From Asterias amurensis (taxonomy: Eukaryota; Echinodermata; Asteroidea; Forcipulatida; Asteriidae): 64,000 nucleotides of DNA. This document shows, piece after piece, positions 34,736-47,981 of the stretch (its first letter is position 1; each line of letters begins with the position of its first letter). The stretch covers positions 6,691,501-6,755,500 of the forward strand of contig NC_092665.1 in assembly GCF_032118995.1 (NCBI RefSeq), given 5' to 3'. The notes beneath the pieces are model-generated. The model saw only the letters and a list, made by a program, of their open reading frames with translations. It was not told the origin of the DNA and ran no database searches. The translations under genes and the position numbers were made by a program.

Positions 34736-35656
34736 TTGGAAGTCAACATACACAAGTTGTACAATTTAACAAAAATTCCATGTCCACAGAACAGTACTCT
34801 TAATCCAATGCATTGTTGCTTTAATTCAATTCAATTCGATTCAGTACATTAAACTCAATAAATACATTCAATTCAAGTAACACAGTAAATTACAATTAAG
34901 TTTAGGCAGTCCCCAGCTATTAATTGCTTGAAATGGGTTAATGATCTTGATTAATTACTTAGGCCCAATTTCATAAAGCTGCTTAGACAACGAATTGCTT
35001 AACAGTTTTCTGCGTAGCAAAATTGTACAGGGTACCAGTAAAAAATGGTACATGTGAGATGGTTTCTTTGCTGGAAACCACGATTTTGCTGTGCTAAGCT
35101 ACTTTTCACTGACTTCACCGACTTCACTTAATTCAATTTCAGTAAAAAAAACTCCCCTCAGTTTTGAACTGTTTTTTAAGTCCAATACTTTTATATTACC
35201 AACTAAATATTTCTCATGTTAAGCTCCAAAAAGATCATTTCGACAAACTCTTTTTGAGGAATAGTTTAAACAGGGAGCAGGGGATGAACAAAACAATTAA
35301 AAGCTCCCATGTTGATGCTCGCTCTGTACACAAATTGTAGTGAGCATTTTGTTGCAATAATTTAAACAAACAATAGATCAAAACAAAATGTTCATCGTTT
35401 ACCTTTTTGAACCAACCTATGCCCCAAACCATTTTACTTTTATTCTCAATCCCATTGGCCACAACACAATAGTAAAATAATATTATTAAAAAGTTCAAAA
35501 TTCTAAAAATTGAAGATTATTTTTCCAAAAAAAATCATGTTTTAATTATACACTCTCAGCAGTTCCAACAAACGTTAATGAGTCAATAATGCAGGGTTTT
35601 AACTTGTTTTATTGAGGTCTTGAGTACTTTAAGGAGGCTTATCACTACACCAAACA

Positions 35657-35905
35657 TCATGGTAACACAGATGGAGATAACCTGGCCATATCTATGTCAA
35701 TAGTTTTTTTCCTAACTGAATTAAAGACTGTCTGACAAAGTTCATATGCAGACAAACAGCAAGTACCTACTGGTTTGTTAAGAATGAGGTGCCACAAGGC
35801 ACTCGATCTGCTGCTACTGCTGCACGATCCATATTTGGACTGGTTCTTGTTTACTGATCTATGCAGCAAGTATACCAGGGAACCGAGTCCACACAGATAG
35901 ATCCT
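35657..35905 (-). CDS. Possible terminal exon, product not recognised
   Basis: A strong acceptor (TTCTTTTATTTCCCAG on the minus strand) precedes an open frame of 82 codons ending in TGA. It begins RIYLCGLGSLVYLLHRS and contains SALWHLILNKPVGTCCLSAY. A further exon-like piece of about 38 nt (TTTCAG before AGATTACAGG, GTAAGA after) lies at about 37347-37384. I do not recognise a family. The duplicate is at 43537-43785. Confidence 0.3.
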   Translation of the reverse strand, partial: RIYLCGLGSLVYLLHRSVNKNQSKYGSCSSSSRSSALWHLILNKPVGTCCLSAYELCQTVFNSVRKKTIDIDMARLSPSVLP

Positions 35906-36047
35906 CTGGGAAATAAAAGAAACAAAGTGTACACACTATTAAAGGTTGCACAGAATGGTGACAAAAAATTAGCAGGTTTTGTGTGAAATCAATCTTTTTT
36001 GTTACTCAAAAAAGCGTTCTTATAAGCTGTAGGCAAATTGTACAGCT

Positions 36048-36526
36048 TAGTTATCACACAAGCCGGAGCGGAATACGGAAAATATAGCGCTTCTGCGTGA
36101 GTTGATATGGGACGCAGAAGCGCTATATTTTCCGTATTTCCACGAGCGCGCGTGTGATACTGATTTATCTTCAAGCAAACTTGGCGCATGACATCGAACA
36201 CACAATACGCAGGTAGTGATATTAGCCGTGCAATATAGGTTTTTATCACCACTCCATTCTGCGAATCTGATTGGAGGATTAGTGCGTACTTGAAGATAAA
36301 AGAACTTAATGTACATTCAAAAGTGGTGCTTTTGCATCAAATGCTGATCATCGTATGCATTGCTTGAAGTTTGCTTGAAAATAAATTTGATATCACAAGC
36401 GCGCTCATGGAATACAGAAAAAATATAGCGCTTCTGCGTCCTATCCAACTCGGCCTTCAGCCTCGTTGGATAAGGGACGCAGAAGCGCTATATTTTTCCA
36501 TTTTCCACGAGTGCACAAGTGATAAC
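36048..36526. mobile_element. Pair of foldback hairpins (TATAGCGCTTCTGCG)
   Basis: Hairpin 1 (36048-36162) and hairpin 2 (36388-36526) share arms: TTATCACA, then GGAATAC, AAATATAGCGCTTCTGCGT and its complement ACGCAGAAGCGCTATATTT. The loop of hairpin 2 holds a second palindrome, CGGCCTTCAGCCTCG. Duplicated at 43928-44406. Confidence 0.75.
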
Positions 36527-37817
36527 TTAAAATGCATCAACTATACCCAAATCTAAATTTGATTAAGCCCCATTTCATACTTCCTGCGAATTCGACACAA
36601 ATGTCGACGTCACAAATGCACAACAAATAATTTGCACCAGTTGAAATGTGTTCAACTCTTGCAAAACATTTCCAGCGAAAACAGGGATGTGCCGTCAAAA
36701 TTCACTCCACATTCCCAATCGCAGGTTACGTCTTGTGTTGAAGTCGTAACTATTTGAGGCGCGACTAGTCAAATAGTAAAATTCACTAGTTGCCCGCAGG
36801 CTAATTACGCCGCTACGTTACTTACTGTTTCCATCCTCGAAAGATGCTCTTGCACTACTTGATATTCATTCTTCCCAATTTCAATTAGTGCATCTCAAAC
36901 ACCACTCCACTTAATAGTAATAAAATTGTCTTGCTCTTCTTTAACAGGAGTCCAGGTTCTAAGTTGATCTGTAGGACAAAATGTAACGCACTTGCAACTT
37001 TAAATTAAGATGAAAAGAGAGTATAAAGATTATGTTATTTTTACTTCCAGAATAGTGTAATTAAGAAACAGATGCAACCTACAACTAACACAGAAATGCA
37101 TTGCATTTTAAAATAAATATGAAGGTACAAATAAGATTAACAGAAAAGTCACTACAGAAACTTGATCAAAACCGAAACAACACTTTATATGAAACCTTAT
37201 TTGGTGATTTAAATAACTGCTGGGTGTGGTAATAACATCCGGTGAGGGGCTTGGTCTTTCAATTTCCTAGCCTGAGCCATTACTGATGACCACCCCCTCC
37301 CCATTCTATCATCTTGAAAACTATGTCAACACAAATGATTATCTTACCAACTCAGCTCTGGATAGTCTTGGAAACCTGTAATCTCTGAAAAATAAATTCA
37401 AATAATAAGTTTTTAATAAGTAATAATTATGCTCAGCCTGAGTACTGTTTGAGATTCATCATGGATGAATCACATTGACTCTTTAGTCTTATATTATTAT
37501 ATATAGAGGTAAGGAGATAACAAGGTGGAAGGAAGTTTTTGAACAACATGTTGAGAGTTGACAAAGTATGCCCTACATGGTAACCATGGGCGCCGCCATC
37601 TTGAACTATTGTTTACTTTTTTCCGCTTTCGGCATCTGATCTGTCATGTTTGTACATTTTTGTTGTTTTAAAATAAATTCATTATTATTATTTTGTGACT
37701 GACCTTGAACGAAATAAAACCATGCTAAATAAAACCAAGTAAGAAAAGGACAGCACATAATAAATAATGCCTACGATTTTTGAAAGGAAAACTAGGATAG
37801 GAGAAGCTCAACTTGAC

Positions 37818-37884
37818 TAGCCCCATAAATCGGTCCAATCCACTCCGTATCCTTGATAGTGGATTGGACCGATTTATGGGGCTA
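37818..37884. mobile_element. 67-bp hairpin MITE, 8-bp target duplication
   Basis: Begins TAGCCCCATAAATCGGTCCA and ends with the exact complement. Arms of 27 bp are perfect and the loop is about 13 bases. AACTTGAC flanks both sides (37810-37817, 37885-37892). An 8-bp duplication is characteristic of hAT-type transposition. The same element is at 45698-45764 in the duplicate. Confidence 0.85.
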
Positions 37885-38229
37885 AACTTGACATGACTTG
37901 ACTTACGTGTGTACACTGCATCAACAACAAGGAACACACAGCTGTCGTAACGTACGTACTCAACACTAAACATTTTATAATACTACCACAGGGAAAGTCG
38001 TGTATTGTCGACAGCGGTGTTTATTACTGAGCTACTCTGTAGTGGTTTTTCTGCCAAAAGCGTTATTTCTACCTCCATGGTTAAACTTAGAACAAAAAGT
38101 AACATTCGTAGGCCTGTACATGGTGGCAATATTTACAAAATCAAAATGTATAGGTTTACCTACACAAACAGTACTCACATTCCAAAACACGGTTTTGCCT
38201 CGTCGTCGAATCATGGTCGAACTCCAAAC

Positions 38230-38560
38230 GTGACTGTATCTTGCTCACGGCGTACATCAACGGGTCTTTTACTTCAGTAAATCCGCCATCGTCAAGCATT
38301 CCCACATCGCTGACCACCGAGTGAACTGGGATGCTGCTGAAATCATCGCTCCCATCCAGGCGTGGCACCCTAGACGCATTAGAGAGGCCATCGAGATCCA
38401 CAAGCATGACACGTCCCCGTACCCCAAGACATCGGCTTCCACATCAGCGACATCTGGCTCCCCCTTCTCCCGACCAATGGATCTTCTATATCCACAGTCA
38501 CCCCCTAGGCCCCAACCATTAGACTGCTTTGGGTCATCTATACCCTCAGTCACCTAGGCC
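38230..38560 (+). mobile_element. Penelope-like element fragment (GIY-YIG end)
   Basis: The frame encodes SAIVKHSHIADHRVNWDAAE then WHPRRIREAIEIHKHD. This matches the conserved end of Penelope-like retroelement endonucleases (AxxxHxxxxxHxIDW ... RRxxEAIxI). Only this end is present; no reverse transcriptase was seen nearby. The minus-strand frames across it are antisense shadows. Duplicated at 46110-46440. Confidence 0.7.
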
Positions 38561-38593
38561 CCACACCCTCACCATCCCCTGTGCTTGTTCCTA

Positions 38594-38852
38594 CCAAAGA
38601 TTATAGAGCGCCGCAAGGCGCAAGATGCGGAACTGAAGCTTTATCTATTGTTGGAACGTGAAATACGCATGGGCGCCATTTCAGCAAGTGAATGTTTTGT
38701 TTCCCATTGATAGGAATGGTCATTGTCTGCACTGAACTGCACTGATCTTTTGTTGTATCAAAAGAGTTACTTGCCGAAATGGTATCCAGTGGGATTTCAC
38801 ATTTCAGCCCGAGTTCCGCATCTTGCGCCTTGCGGCGCTCTATAATCTTTGG
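38594..38852. mobile_element. 259-bp MITE with long perfect TIRs
   Basis: The ends are CCAAAGATTATAGAGCGCCG and its complement; identity of the arms extends about 40 bp, to GCGGAACT. TTCCTA flanks both sides (38588-38593, 38853-38858). Inserted just downstream of the Penelope-like fragment. Duplicated at 46474-46732. Confidence 0.85.
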
Positions 38853-38858
38853 TTCCTA

Positions 38859-40101
38859 CTGACACGGTTCAGTGAGCACACACCCCCCACACAACCCCCA
38901 AGGCTCCACAACAGGTTTCACCACGCATCATCGAGTTCACTTCCCGCCTACATTTCCCGCCTTCGTGCATCACCGCTGATCCACCACCTAGTACTTAAGC
39001 AGCATGCAGCAACGGTTCTTTTCAGAACCACCCCAACTCATTTAGAGATTGTTATTACATGGTGTTACCGCAAACTCTTCTATATCTTTTCTCCACCATG
39101 CAAAGTTTCAAATCCTACTTACTTCAGTTAGTTACGCGGTAACGAAGCAGAAGCACTGCCATCTTTCTCCGTCCCCGGCCCTAGAATTCCGCGGAGATCA
39201 AGCCATTTTTACTGGTATTTGCTGCACATTAATGTGCGAATTCACTCACACACACACACACAAACACAAATGGCGGCAGTTAAAAAAGAAATTGTGACCG
39301 AAATTCTTCGTCACGTGATTAGTGGTTTTGTTTTTTATTGGTCCGATTTCTCAATTTATTTGTTAATGCAGCCTTTTGATTGGTTCAAGTTTTCAATCGC
39401 ATTATAGATTGACACAAAATTGAGACGGCTTTCAATCTTTTTCACGATTGGGACTTGGATTTTGCGCAAGACGGGAATTTCAAGCGTTTTCAATTGTTTT
39501 CAGTCTAAATTCAATCTATAAGACTCAATCGCTTCAAAGATTGGAATTTTCAATCGTTAGAATTAAGAGAGTGTACTGCGTGAAGGTTTTACGAACTGTG
39601 GTGCGCGTACTATTTTGTCACTTCGTAAAACTAGTGTAAAGAAAAATATCATTCACATGGTAATGTTTCACGAACTGACGAAGCGGTAGTTTCGCCCCAA
39701 TCTTTTATGAATCAGTTGAACTTTATTTGCAGCTCTGCTTTGTTGACGTCCCCAAATATCACAACGATGATTTAAAAAACCTATTAACCTAAACAACAAA
39801 ATGAAAGTAGTTTGAAATGCGTACCGAATAATATGGACTTAGTAACATTATTGGAGAAAATGTTGTTTCAAAATCAATGTTTAGTTTTAGGGTTTTGTGT
39901 CTCTTCATCATAAGAGGGTTGCGCGCCTGTTGATGGAGTTGTCGCTATCTATGGTGCTAGTTCTTGTGGTTGATCAATGTCAGGGGTAACACCTGTATCA
40001 GAATCCAAAATCTGGTCGATATGTCTGCGCCAAATCATATCTGGCCCTACGCGCACTTCATACGACAGGGGACCGTTTCGAGAGTGCACAACACCAAGAA
40101 T
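38859..40101. other. No gene seen
   Basis: A CA-dinucleotide tract lies at 39245-39265. The TTCAATC cluster is at 39390-39565. Otherwise unannotated flank of the retroelement piece. Confidence 0.4.
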
Positions 40102-41533
40102 TCACTTTTCTCTGCCTCGATAATCGCGAACTGAGACTGTCTGTCCAACCTGAAGCTCTCGTGTTGTACTAGCGGAACTATGTGCAGCTGTCTGGTCCGT
40201 TTGTTTGTCACTAACACGGCGGTGAATATCCGGTTTCAAAATATCCAAGCGAGATCTAAGCTGTCGCTTCATGAATAGCACAGCAGGCGATTGTCCTGTT
40301 GTACTGTGAGGTGCACTTCTGTAAGCAAGAAGAAAGTTAGCGAGTTTTGCTGATGTTGATCCTTTCTCCCCCGCCATAGATTTTAGAGCTTGCTTAAAAG
40401 TCTGTACAAATCGTTCAGCCAGCCCATTGGTTGCTGGATGGTACGGAGCAGATCGGATGTGTTTGATACCATTGCTCTTGAGGAAAATTTGGAATTCCTC
40501 AGACGTGAACTGGGGCCCATTATCGCTAACAAGCTGTTCGGGAACTCCATTGCGTGAGAAAATGTCACGAAGAAAATCAATGGTCTGAGTTGTGTTCGAT
40601 GATTTGGTACACACAACCTCTGGCCATTTTGAGTGTGCATCAACGACCACTAGGTACATTTGTCCAAGGAACGGTCCGGCATAATCAATATGGATGCGTT
40701 GCCATGGGGTCGTTGGCCATTCCCATGTATGGAGTGGTGCTGAAGTTGGATTACGCTGAACTCTTTGGCATCCAGAGCATCCTTTGGCAATTTGTTCAAT
40801 ATCATGATCAATCCCAGGCCACCAAGCATAGCCTCGTGCGAGTGTTTTCATTTTCACAACACCGAGGTGCCCTGAATGTAACTCATCAAGGACTTTCTTG
40901 CGTAGCTTGGACGGAATTACGACGCGTAGTCCCCACATAAGGCATCCCTCATGTACAGAGAGTTCATTTCTGCGTGTATGAAATGGTGCAAGGACGGAGT
41001 CGTGAGTGTGAGGCCACCCTTTCATGGTATACTCACGAGCCTGGGCGACTGTCAAATCATATGCTGTCTCCCGAGCTACTTGTGAAGATATCACTGGCAA
41101 AATTTCGAGTTGTGAGACATAGAGAAGATTATCTGGGTCACTGTACTCATGAGTGACCTCTGGCAATGGCAATCTCGACAGTCCATCGGCATTACAATGC
41201 TTCGCTGTATTTTTGTATTCAATGTCATAGTCATGACTCCCAAGAAATATCGCGTATATCACCAATCGTGACGCGGAAGTCGCAGGAATGCTCTTTGCAG
41301 GGTTGAATATGGATGTGAGCGGTTGATGGTCTGTAACCAGCGTGAATTTCCCTCCATAGAGATAGTTATGGAATTTTTAACACCCCATATCAGTGCTAAG
41401 GCTTCCTTATCAATCTGTGAATAGTTACGTTCTGCCGAAGATAGTGTGCGTGATGCGTATGCGATTGGCCGCTCAGATCCATCTTGCATAACGTGAGACA
41501 TCACAGCACCCAACCCATATGGTGAGGCATCAC
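40102..41533 (-). mobile_element. Ty3/Gypsy fossil, partial copy (RNase H end, integrase)
   Basis: A partial copy of the element described at 47982, holding the end of the RNase H region and the integrase. The integrase zinc region (HSGH ... CSGC) and catalytic-core motifs are recognisable. It is present because the tandem segment includes this part of the element. Sequence is identical to the other copy where they overlap, so the two pieces are the same age and separated only by the segmental event (or by assembly). Confidence 0.85.
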
Positions 41534-43536
41534 CACCCCCCCCCCCAAAAAAAAAAATAAATAAATACCCCCCCCCCCCCCAAAAAAAAAAAAAAAAGTA
41601 TATATATATATATAAAAAAAACAATATATATGTACAAATAATATTAATAGTAATAATAATAATAATAATATTAATAATAATAATACTCCCCAGGGAGCTG
41701 AGAAACATTAAAAAGGGACTGTTATTGGTCCTATGACCAGGGCACTCAGTAAGCGCATTGATACGGTTATTGTGAAATGCGCTATATAAGAATTTGTTAT
41801 TATTATTATTATTATAAAAGAGTAAAAATAAAATAAAATAAAATAACAAGATAAACTATTATATTCGTCCCATAAGTTTGAGTTACGAGTGTTACTGTAT
41901 ATACCAGCCAAATCAGTAAAATATTGCGTTAGTTAATGCATGTATTAAAGAAGCCTTCTAAAAAGTGTTATTGTATTAAAGAAGCCTTCAAAAAAAGTGT
42001 TATTAAATGAGTGTTGCAAGAAGAGTTCTTTTTAAAGCAAAATATATCGTCGCTCTTTACGAACCAACAAAACAGCCACTTCAGATGAAATATGGGTTAC
42101 GAGAAAATCAGGTTTTACGAAATGGGAGTATTGAAACGCTAAATTTTAGAGGTTTATACTCACAATTTCTTGCAAAAATTTCCAGGATGGTTGCAAAGGG
42201 TTTACTTTTAACAGAACACGTGAATATTTTATCGGTACTTTAGTTTGAATTGAGATAATTAAAAGTAATTAACTCTTTCGGTTCGTAAAAGCATTTTTTT
42301 ACTGTGCACGCAATCTATTAGATTGAATTGTCAATCTTTCACAGATTGCCGTTGGGGTACAATCTGTCCGGATTGAAAATCAATCTTTATTTAGAGTGAA
42401 AATTTTCAATCTAAAAACGATTGGAATTTCAAACTATTAGATTGAATATTTCAATAAATTTTCAATCGAATTTGGATTGAAAAAAATTCAATCTTGACTG
42501 AGATTGAACTATTTCAATGTAATAGTTTGAAATGTTCAATCATTAAAAGATTGAAAATAGTTCGAAATTTTCAATCATTATAAAATAGATTGAAAATTCT
42601 CAGTCCAATTCAGTATTGGAAGTCAACATACACAAGTTGTACAATTTAACAAAAATTCCATGTCCACAGAACAGTACTCTTAATCCAATGCATTGTTGCT
42701 TTAATTCAATTCAATTCGATTCAGTACATTAAACTCAATAAATACATTCAATTCAAGTAACACAGTAAATTACAATTAAGTTTAGGCAGTCCCCAGCTAT
42801 TAATTGCTTGAAATGGGTTAATGATCTTGATTAATTACTTAGGCCCAATTTCATAAAGCTGCTTAGACAACGAATTGCTTAACAGTTTTCTGCGTAGCAA
42901 AATTGTACAGGGTACCAGTAAAAAATGGTACATGTGAGATGGTTTCTTTGCTGGAAACCACGATTTTGCTGTGCTAAGCTACTTTTCACTGACTTCACCG
43001 ACTTCACTTAATTCAATTTCAGTAAAAAAAACTCCCCTCAGTTTTGAACTGTTTTTTAAGTCCAATACTTTTATATTACCAACTAAATATTTCTCATGTT
43101 AAGCTCCAAAAAGATCATTTCGACAAACTCTTTTTGAGGAATAGTTTAAACAGGGAGCAGGGGATGAACAAAACAATTAAAAGCTCCCATGTTGATGCTC
43201 GCTCTGTACACAAATTGTAGTGAGCATTTTGTTGCAATAATTTAAACAAACAATAGATCAAAACAAAATGTTCATCGTTTACCTTTTTGAACCAACCTAT
43301 GCCCCAAACCATTTTACTTTTATTCTCAATCCCATTGGCCACAACACAATAGTAAAATAATATTATTAAAAAGTTCAAAATTCTAAAAATTGAAGATTAT
43401 TTTTCCAAAAAAAATCATGTTTTAATTATACACTCTCAGCAGTTCCAACAAACGTTAATGAGTCAATAATGCAGGGTTTTAACTTGTTTTATTGAGGTCT
43501 TGAGTACTTTAAGGAGGCTTATCACTACACCAAACA

Positions 43537-43785
43537 TCATGGTAACACAGATGGAGATAACCTGGCCATATCTATGTCAATAGTTTTTTTCCTAACTGAA
43601 TTAAAGACTGTCTGACAAAGTTCATATGCAGACAAACAGCAAGTACCTACTGGTTTGTTAAGAATGAGGTGCCACAAGGCACTCGATCTGCTGCTACTGC
43701 TGCACGATCCATATTTGGACTGGTTCTTGTTTACTGATCTATGCAGCAAGTATACCAGGGAACCGAGTCCACACAGATAGATCCT
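43537..43785 (-). CDS. Possible terminal exon, duplicate copy
   Basis: Identical to 35657-35905, including the TTTATTTCCCAG acceptor. Not recognised. Confidence 0.3.
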   Translation of the reverse strand, partial: RIYLCGLGSLVYLLHRSVNKNQSKYGSCSSSSRSSALWHLILNKPVGTCCLSAYELCQTVFNSVRKKTIDIDMARLSPSVLP

Positions 43786-43927
43786 CTGGGAAATAAAAGA
43801 AACAAAGTGTACACACTATTAAAGGTTGCACAGAATGGTGACAAAAAATTAGCAGGTTTTGTGTGAAATCAATCTTTTTTGTTACTCAAAAAAGCGTTCT
43901 TATAAGCTGTAGGCAAATTGTACAGCT

Positions 43928-44406
43928 TAGTTATCACACAAGCCGGAGCGGAATACGGAAAATATAGCGCTTCTGCGTGAGTTGATATGGGACGCAGAAG
44001 CGCTATATTTTCCGTATTTCCACGAGCGCGCGTGTGATACTGATTTATCTTCAAGCAAACTTGGCGCATGACATCGAACACACAATACGCAGGTAGTGAT
44101 ATTAGCCGTGCAATATAGGTTTTTATCACCACTCCATTCTGCGAATCTGATTGGAGGATTAGTGCGTACTTGAAGATAAAAGAACTTAATGTACATTCAA
44201 AAGTGGTGCTTTTGCATCAAATGCTGATCATCGTATGCATTGCTTGAAGTTTGCTTGAAAATAAATTTGATATCACAAGCGCGCTCATGGAATACAGAAA
44301 AAATATAGCGCTTCTGCGTCCTATCCAACTCGGCCTTCAGCCTCGTTGGATAAGGGACGCAGAAGCGCTATATTTTTCCATTTTCCACGAGTGCACAAGT
44401 GATAAC
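43928..44406. mobile_element. Foldback hairpin pair, duplicate copy
   Basis: Same as 36048-36526, carried by the tandem segment. Confidence 0.75.
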
Positions 44407-45697
44407 TTAAAATGCATCAACTATACCCAAATCTAAATTTGATTAAGCCCCATTTCATACTTCCTGCGAATTCGACACAAATGTCGACGTCACAAATGCA
44501 CAACAAATAATTTGCACCAGTTGAAATGTGTTCAACTCTTGCAAAACATTTCCAGCGAAAACAGGGATGTGCCGTCAAAATTCACTCCACATTCCCAATC
44601 GCAGGTTACGTCTTGTGTTGAAGTCGTAACTATTTGAGGCGCGACTAGTCAAATAGTAAAATTCACTAGTTGCCCGCAGGCTAATTACGCCGCTACGTTA
44701 CTTACTGTTTCCATCCTCGAAAGATGCTCTTGCACTACTTGATATTCATTCTTCCCAATTTCAATTAGTGCATCTCAAACACCACTCCACTTAATAGTAA
44801 TAAAATTGTCTTGCTCTTCTTTAACAGGAGTCCAGGTTCTAAGTTGATCTGTAGGACAAAATGTAACGCACTTGCAACTTTAAATTAAGATGAAAAGAGA
44901 GTATAAAGATTATGTTATTTTTACTTCCAGAATAGTGTAATTAAGAAACAGATGCAACCTACAACTAACACAGAAATGCATTGCATTTTAAAATAAATAT
45001 GAAGGTACAAATAAGATTAACAGAAAAGTCACTACAGAAACTTGATCAAAACCGAAACAACACTTTATATGAAACCTTATTTGGTGATTTAAATAACTGC
45101 TGGGTGTGGTAATAACATCCGGTGAGGGGCTTGGTCTTTCAATTTCCTAGCCTGAGCCATTACTGATGACCACCCCCTCCCCATTCTATCATCTTGAAAA
45201 CTATGTCAACACAAATGATTATCTTACCAACTCAGCTCTGGATAGTCTTGGAAACCTGTAATCTCTGAAAAATAAATTCAAATAATAAGTTTTTAATAAG
45301 TAATAATTATGCTCAGCCTGAGTACTGTTTGAGATTCATCATGGATGAATCACATTGACTCTTTAGTCTTATATTATTATATATAGAGGTAAGGAGATAA
45401 CAAGGTGGAAGGAAGTTTTTGAACAACATGTTGAGAGTTGACAAAGTATGCCCTACATGGTAACCATGGGCGCCGCCATCTTGAACTATTGTTTACTTTT
45501 TTCCGCTTTCGGCATCTGATCTGTCATGTTTGTACATTTTTGTTGTTTTAAAATAAATTCATTATTATTATTTTGTGACTGACCTTGAACGAAATAAAAC
45601 CATGCTAAATAAAACCAAGTAAGAAAAGGACAGCACATAATAAATAATGCCTACGATTTTTGAAAGGAAAACTAGGATAGGAGAAGCTCAACTTGAC

Positions 45698-45764
45698 TAG
45701 CCCCATAAATCGGTCCAATCCACTCCGTATCCTTGATAGTGGATTGGACCGATTTATGGGGCTA
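45698..45764. mobile_element. 67-bp hairpin MITE, duplicate copy
   Basis: Same sequence and same AACTTGAC flanks as 37818-37884, so it was copied by the segmental event and not by an independent insertion. Confidence 0.85.
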
Positions 45765-46109
45765 AACTTGACATGACTTGACTTACGTGTGTACACTGCA
45801 TCAACAACAAGGAACACACAGCTGTCGTAACGTACGTACTCAACACTAAACATTTTATAATACTACCACAGGGAAAGTCGTGTATTGTCGACAGCGGTGT
45901 TTATTACTGAGCTACTCTGTAGTGGTTTTTCTGCCAAAAGCGTTATTTCTACCTCCATGGTTAAACTTAGAACAAAAAGTAACATTCGTAGGCCTGTACA
46001 TGGTGGCAATATTTACAAAATCAAAATGTATAGGTTTACCTACACAAACAGTACTCACATTCCAAAACACGGTTTTGCCTCGTCGTCGAATCATGGTCGA
46101 ACTCCAAAC

Positions 46110-46440
46110 GTGACTGTATCTTGCTCACGGCGTACATCAACGGGTCTTTTACTTCAGTAAATCCGCCATCGTCAAGCATTCCCACATCGCTGACCACCGA
46201 GTGAACTGGGATGCTGCTGAAATCATCGCTCCCATCCAGGCGTGGCACCCTAGACGCATTAGAGAGGCCATCGAGATCCACAAGCATGACACGTCCCCGT
46301 ACCCCAAGACATCGGCTTCCACATCAGCGACATCTGGCTCCCCCTTCTCCCGACCAATGGATCTTCTATATCCACAGTCACCCCCTAGGCCCCAACCATT
46401 AGACTGCTTTGGGTCATCTATACCCTCAGTCACCTAGGCC
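46110..46440 (+). mobile_element. Penelope-like fragment, duplicate copy
   Basis: Same as 38230-38560, carried by the tandem segment. Confidence 0.7.
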
Positions 46441-46473
46441 CCACACCCTCACCATCCCCTGTGCTTGTTCCTA

Positions 46474-46732
46474 CCAAAGATTATAGAGCGCCGCAAGGCG
46501 CAAGATGCGGAACTGAAGCTTTATCTATTGTTGGAACGTGAAATACGCATGGGCGCCATTTCAGCAAGTGAATGTTTTGTTTCCCATTGATAGGAATGGT
46601 CATTGTCTGCACTGAACTGCACTGATCTTTTGTTGTATCAAAAGAGTTACTTGCCGAAATGGTATCCAGTGGGATTTCACATTTCAGCCCGAGTTCCGCA
46701 TCTTGCGCCTTGCGGCGCTCTATAATCTTTGG
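46474..46732. mobile_element. 259-bp MITE, duplicate copy
   Basis: Same as 38594-38852, with the same TTCCTA flanks. Confidence 0.85.
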
Positions 46733-47981
46733 TTCCTACTGACACGGTTCAGTGAGCACACACCCCCCACACAACCCCCAAGGCTCCACAACAGGTTTCA
46801 CCACGCATCATCGAGTTCACTTCCCGCCTACATTTCCCGCCTTCGTGCATCACCGCTGATCCACCACCTAGTACTTAAGCAGCATGCAGCAACGGTTCTT
46901 TTCAGAACCACCCCAACTCATTTAGAGATTGTTATTACATGGTGTTACCGCAAACTCTTCTATATCTTTTCTCCACCATGCAAAGTTTCAAATCCTACTT
47001 ACTTCAGTTAGTTACGCGGTAACGAAGCAGAAGCACTGCCATCTTTCTCCGTCCCCGGCCCTAGAATTCCGCGGAGATCAAGCCATTTTTACTGGTATTT
47101 GCTGCACATTAATGTGCGAATTCACTCACACACACACACACAAACACAAATGGCGGCAGTTAAAAAAGAAATTGTGACCGAAATTCTTCGTCACGTGATT
47201 AGTGGTTTTGTTTTTTATTGGTCCGATTTCTCAATTTATTTGTTAATGCAGCCTTTTGATTGGTTCAAGTTTTCAATCGCATTATAGATTGACACAAAAT
47301 TGAGACGGCTTTCAATCTTTTTCACGATTGGGACTTGGATTTTGCGCAAGACGGGAATTTCAAGCGTTTTCAATTGTTTTCAGTCTAAATTCAATCTATA
47401 AGACTCAATCGCTTCAAAGATTGGAATTTTCAATCGTTAGAATTAAGAGAGTGTACTGCGTGAAGGTTTTACGAACTGTGGTGCGCGTACTATTTTGTCA
47501 CTTCGTAAAACTAGTGTAAAGAAAAATATCATTCACATGGTAATGTTTCACGAACTGACGAAGCGGTAGTTTCGCCCCAATCTTTTATGAATCAGTTGAA
47601 CTTTATTTGCAGCTCTGCTTTGTTGACGTCCCCAAATATCACAACGATGATTTAAAAAACCTATTAACCTAAACAACAAAATGAAAGTAGTTTGAAATGC
47701 GTACCGAATAATATGGACTTAGTAACATTATTGGAGAAAATGTTGTTTCAAAATCAATGTTTAGTTTTAGGGTTTTGTGTCTCTTCATCATAAGAGGGTT
47801 GCGCGCCTGTTGATGGAGTTGTCGCTATCTATGGTGCTAGTTCTTGTGGTTGATCAATGTCAGGGGTAACACCTGTATCAGAATCCAAAATCTGGTCGAT
47901 ATGTCTGCGCCAAATCATATCTGGCCCTACGCGCACTTCATACGACAGGGGACCGTTTCGAGAGTGCACAACACCAAGAAT

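Larger units (their letters stand above)
33653..41533. repeat. 7.88-kb tandem segment, copy 1
   Basis: Every base I compared is repeated at +7880 (41534-49413). At the junction (41531-41546) retroelement sequence GGTGAGGCATCAC changes to the poly-C/poly-A tract found at 33655. The only difference noted is the poly-C length, 12 versus 11. It contains a repeat tail, a possible exon, foldbacks, a 67-bp hairpin MITE, a Penelope-like fragment, a 259-bp MITE and a retroelement fragment. Confidence 0.9.

Noticed and set aside
38156-38553. Minus-strand open frames that look like a first exon (MLDDGGFTEVKDPL...) with a GTGAGT donor
   Set aside because: They are antisense to the Penelope-like endonuclease fragment on the plus strand, which has a clear family motif.
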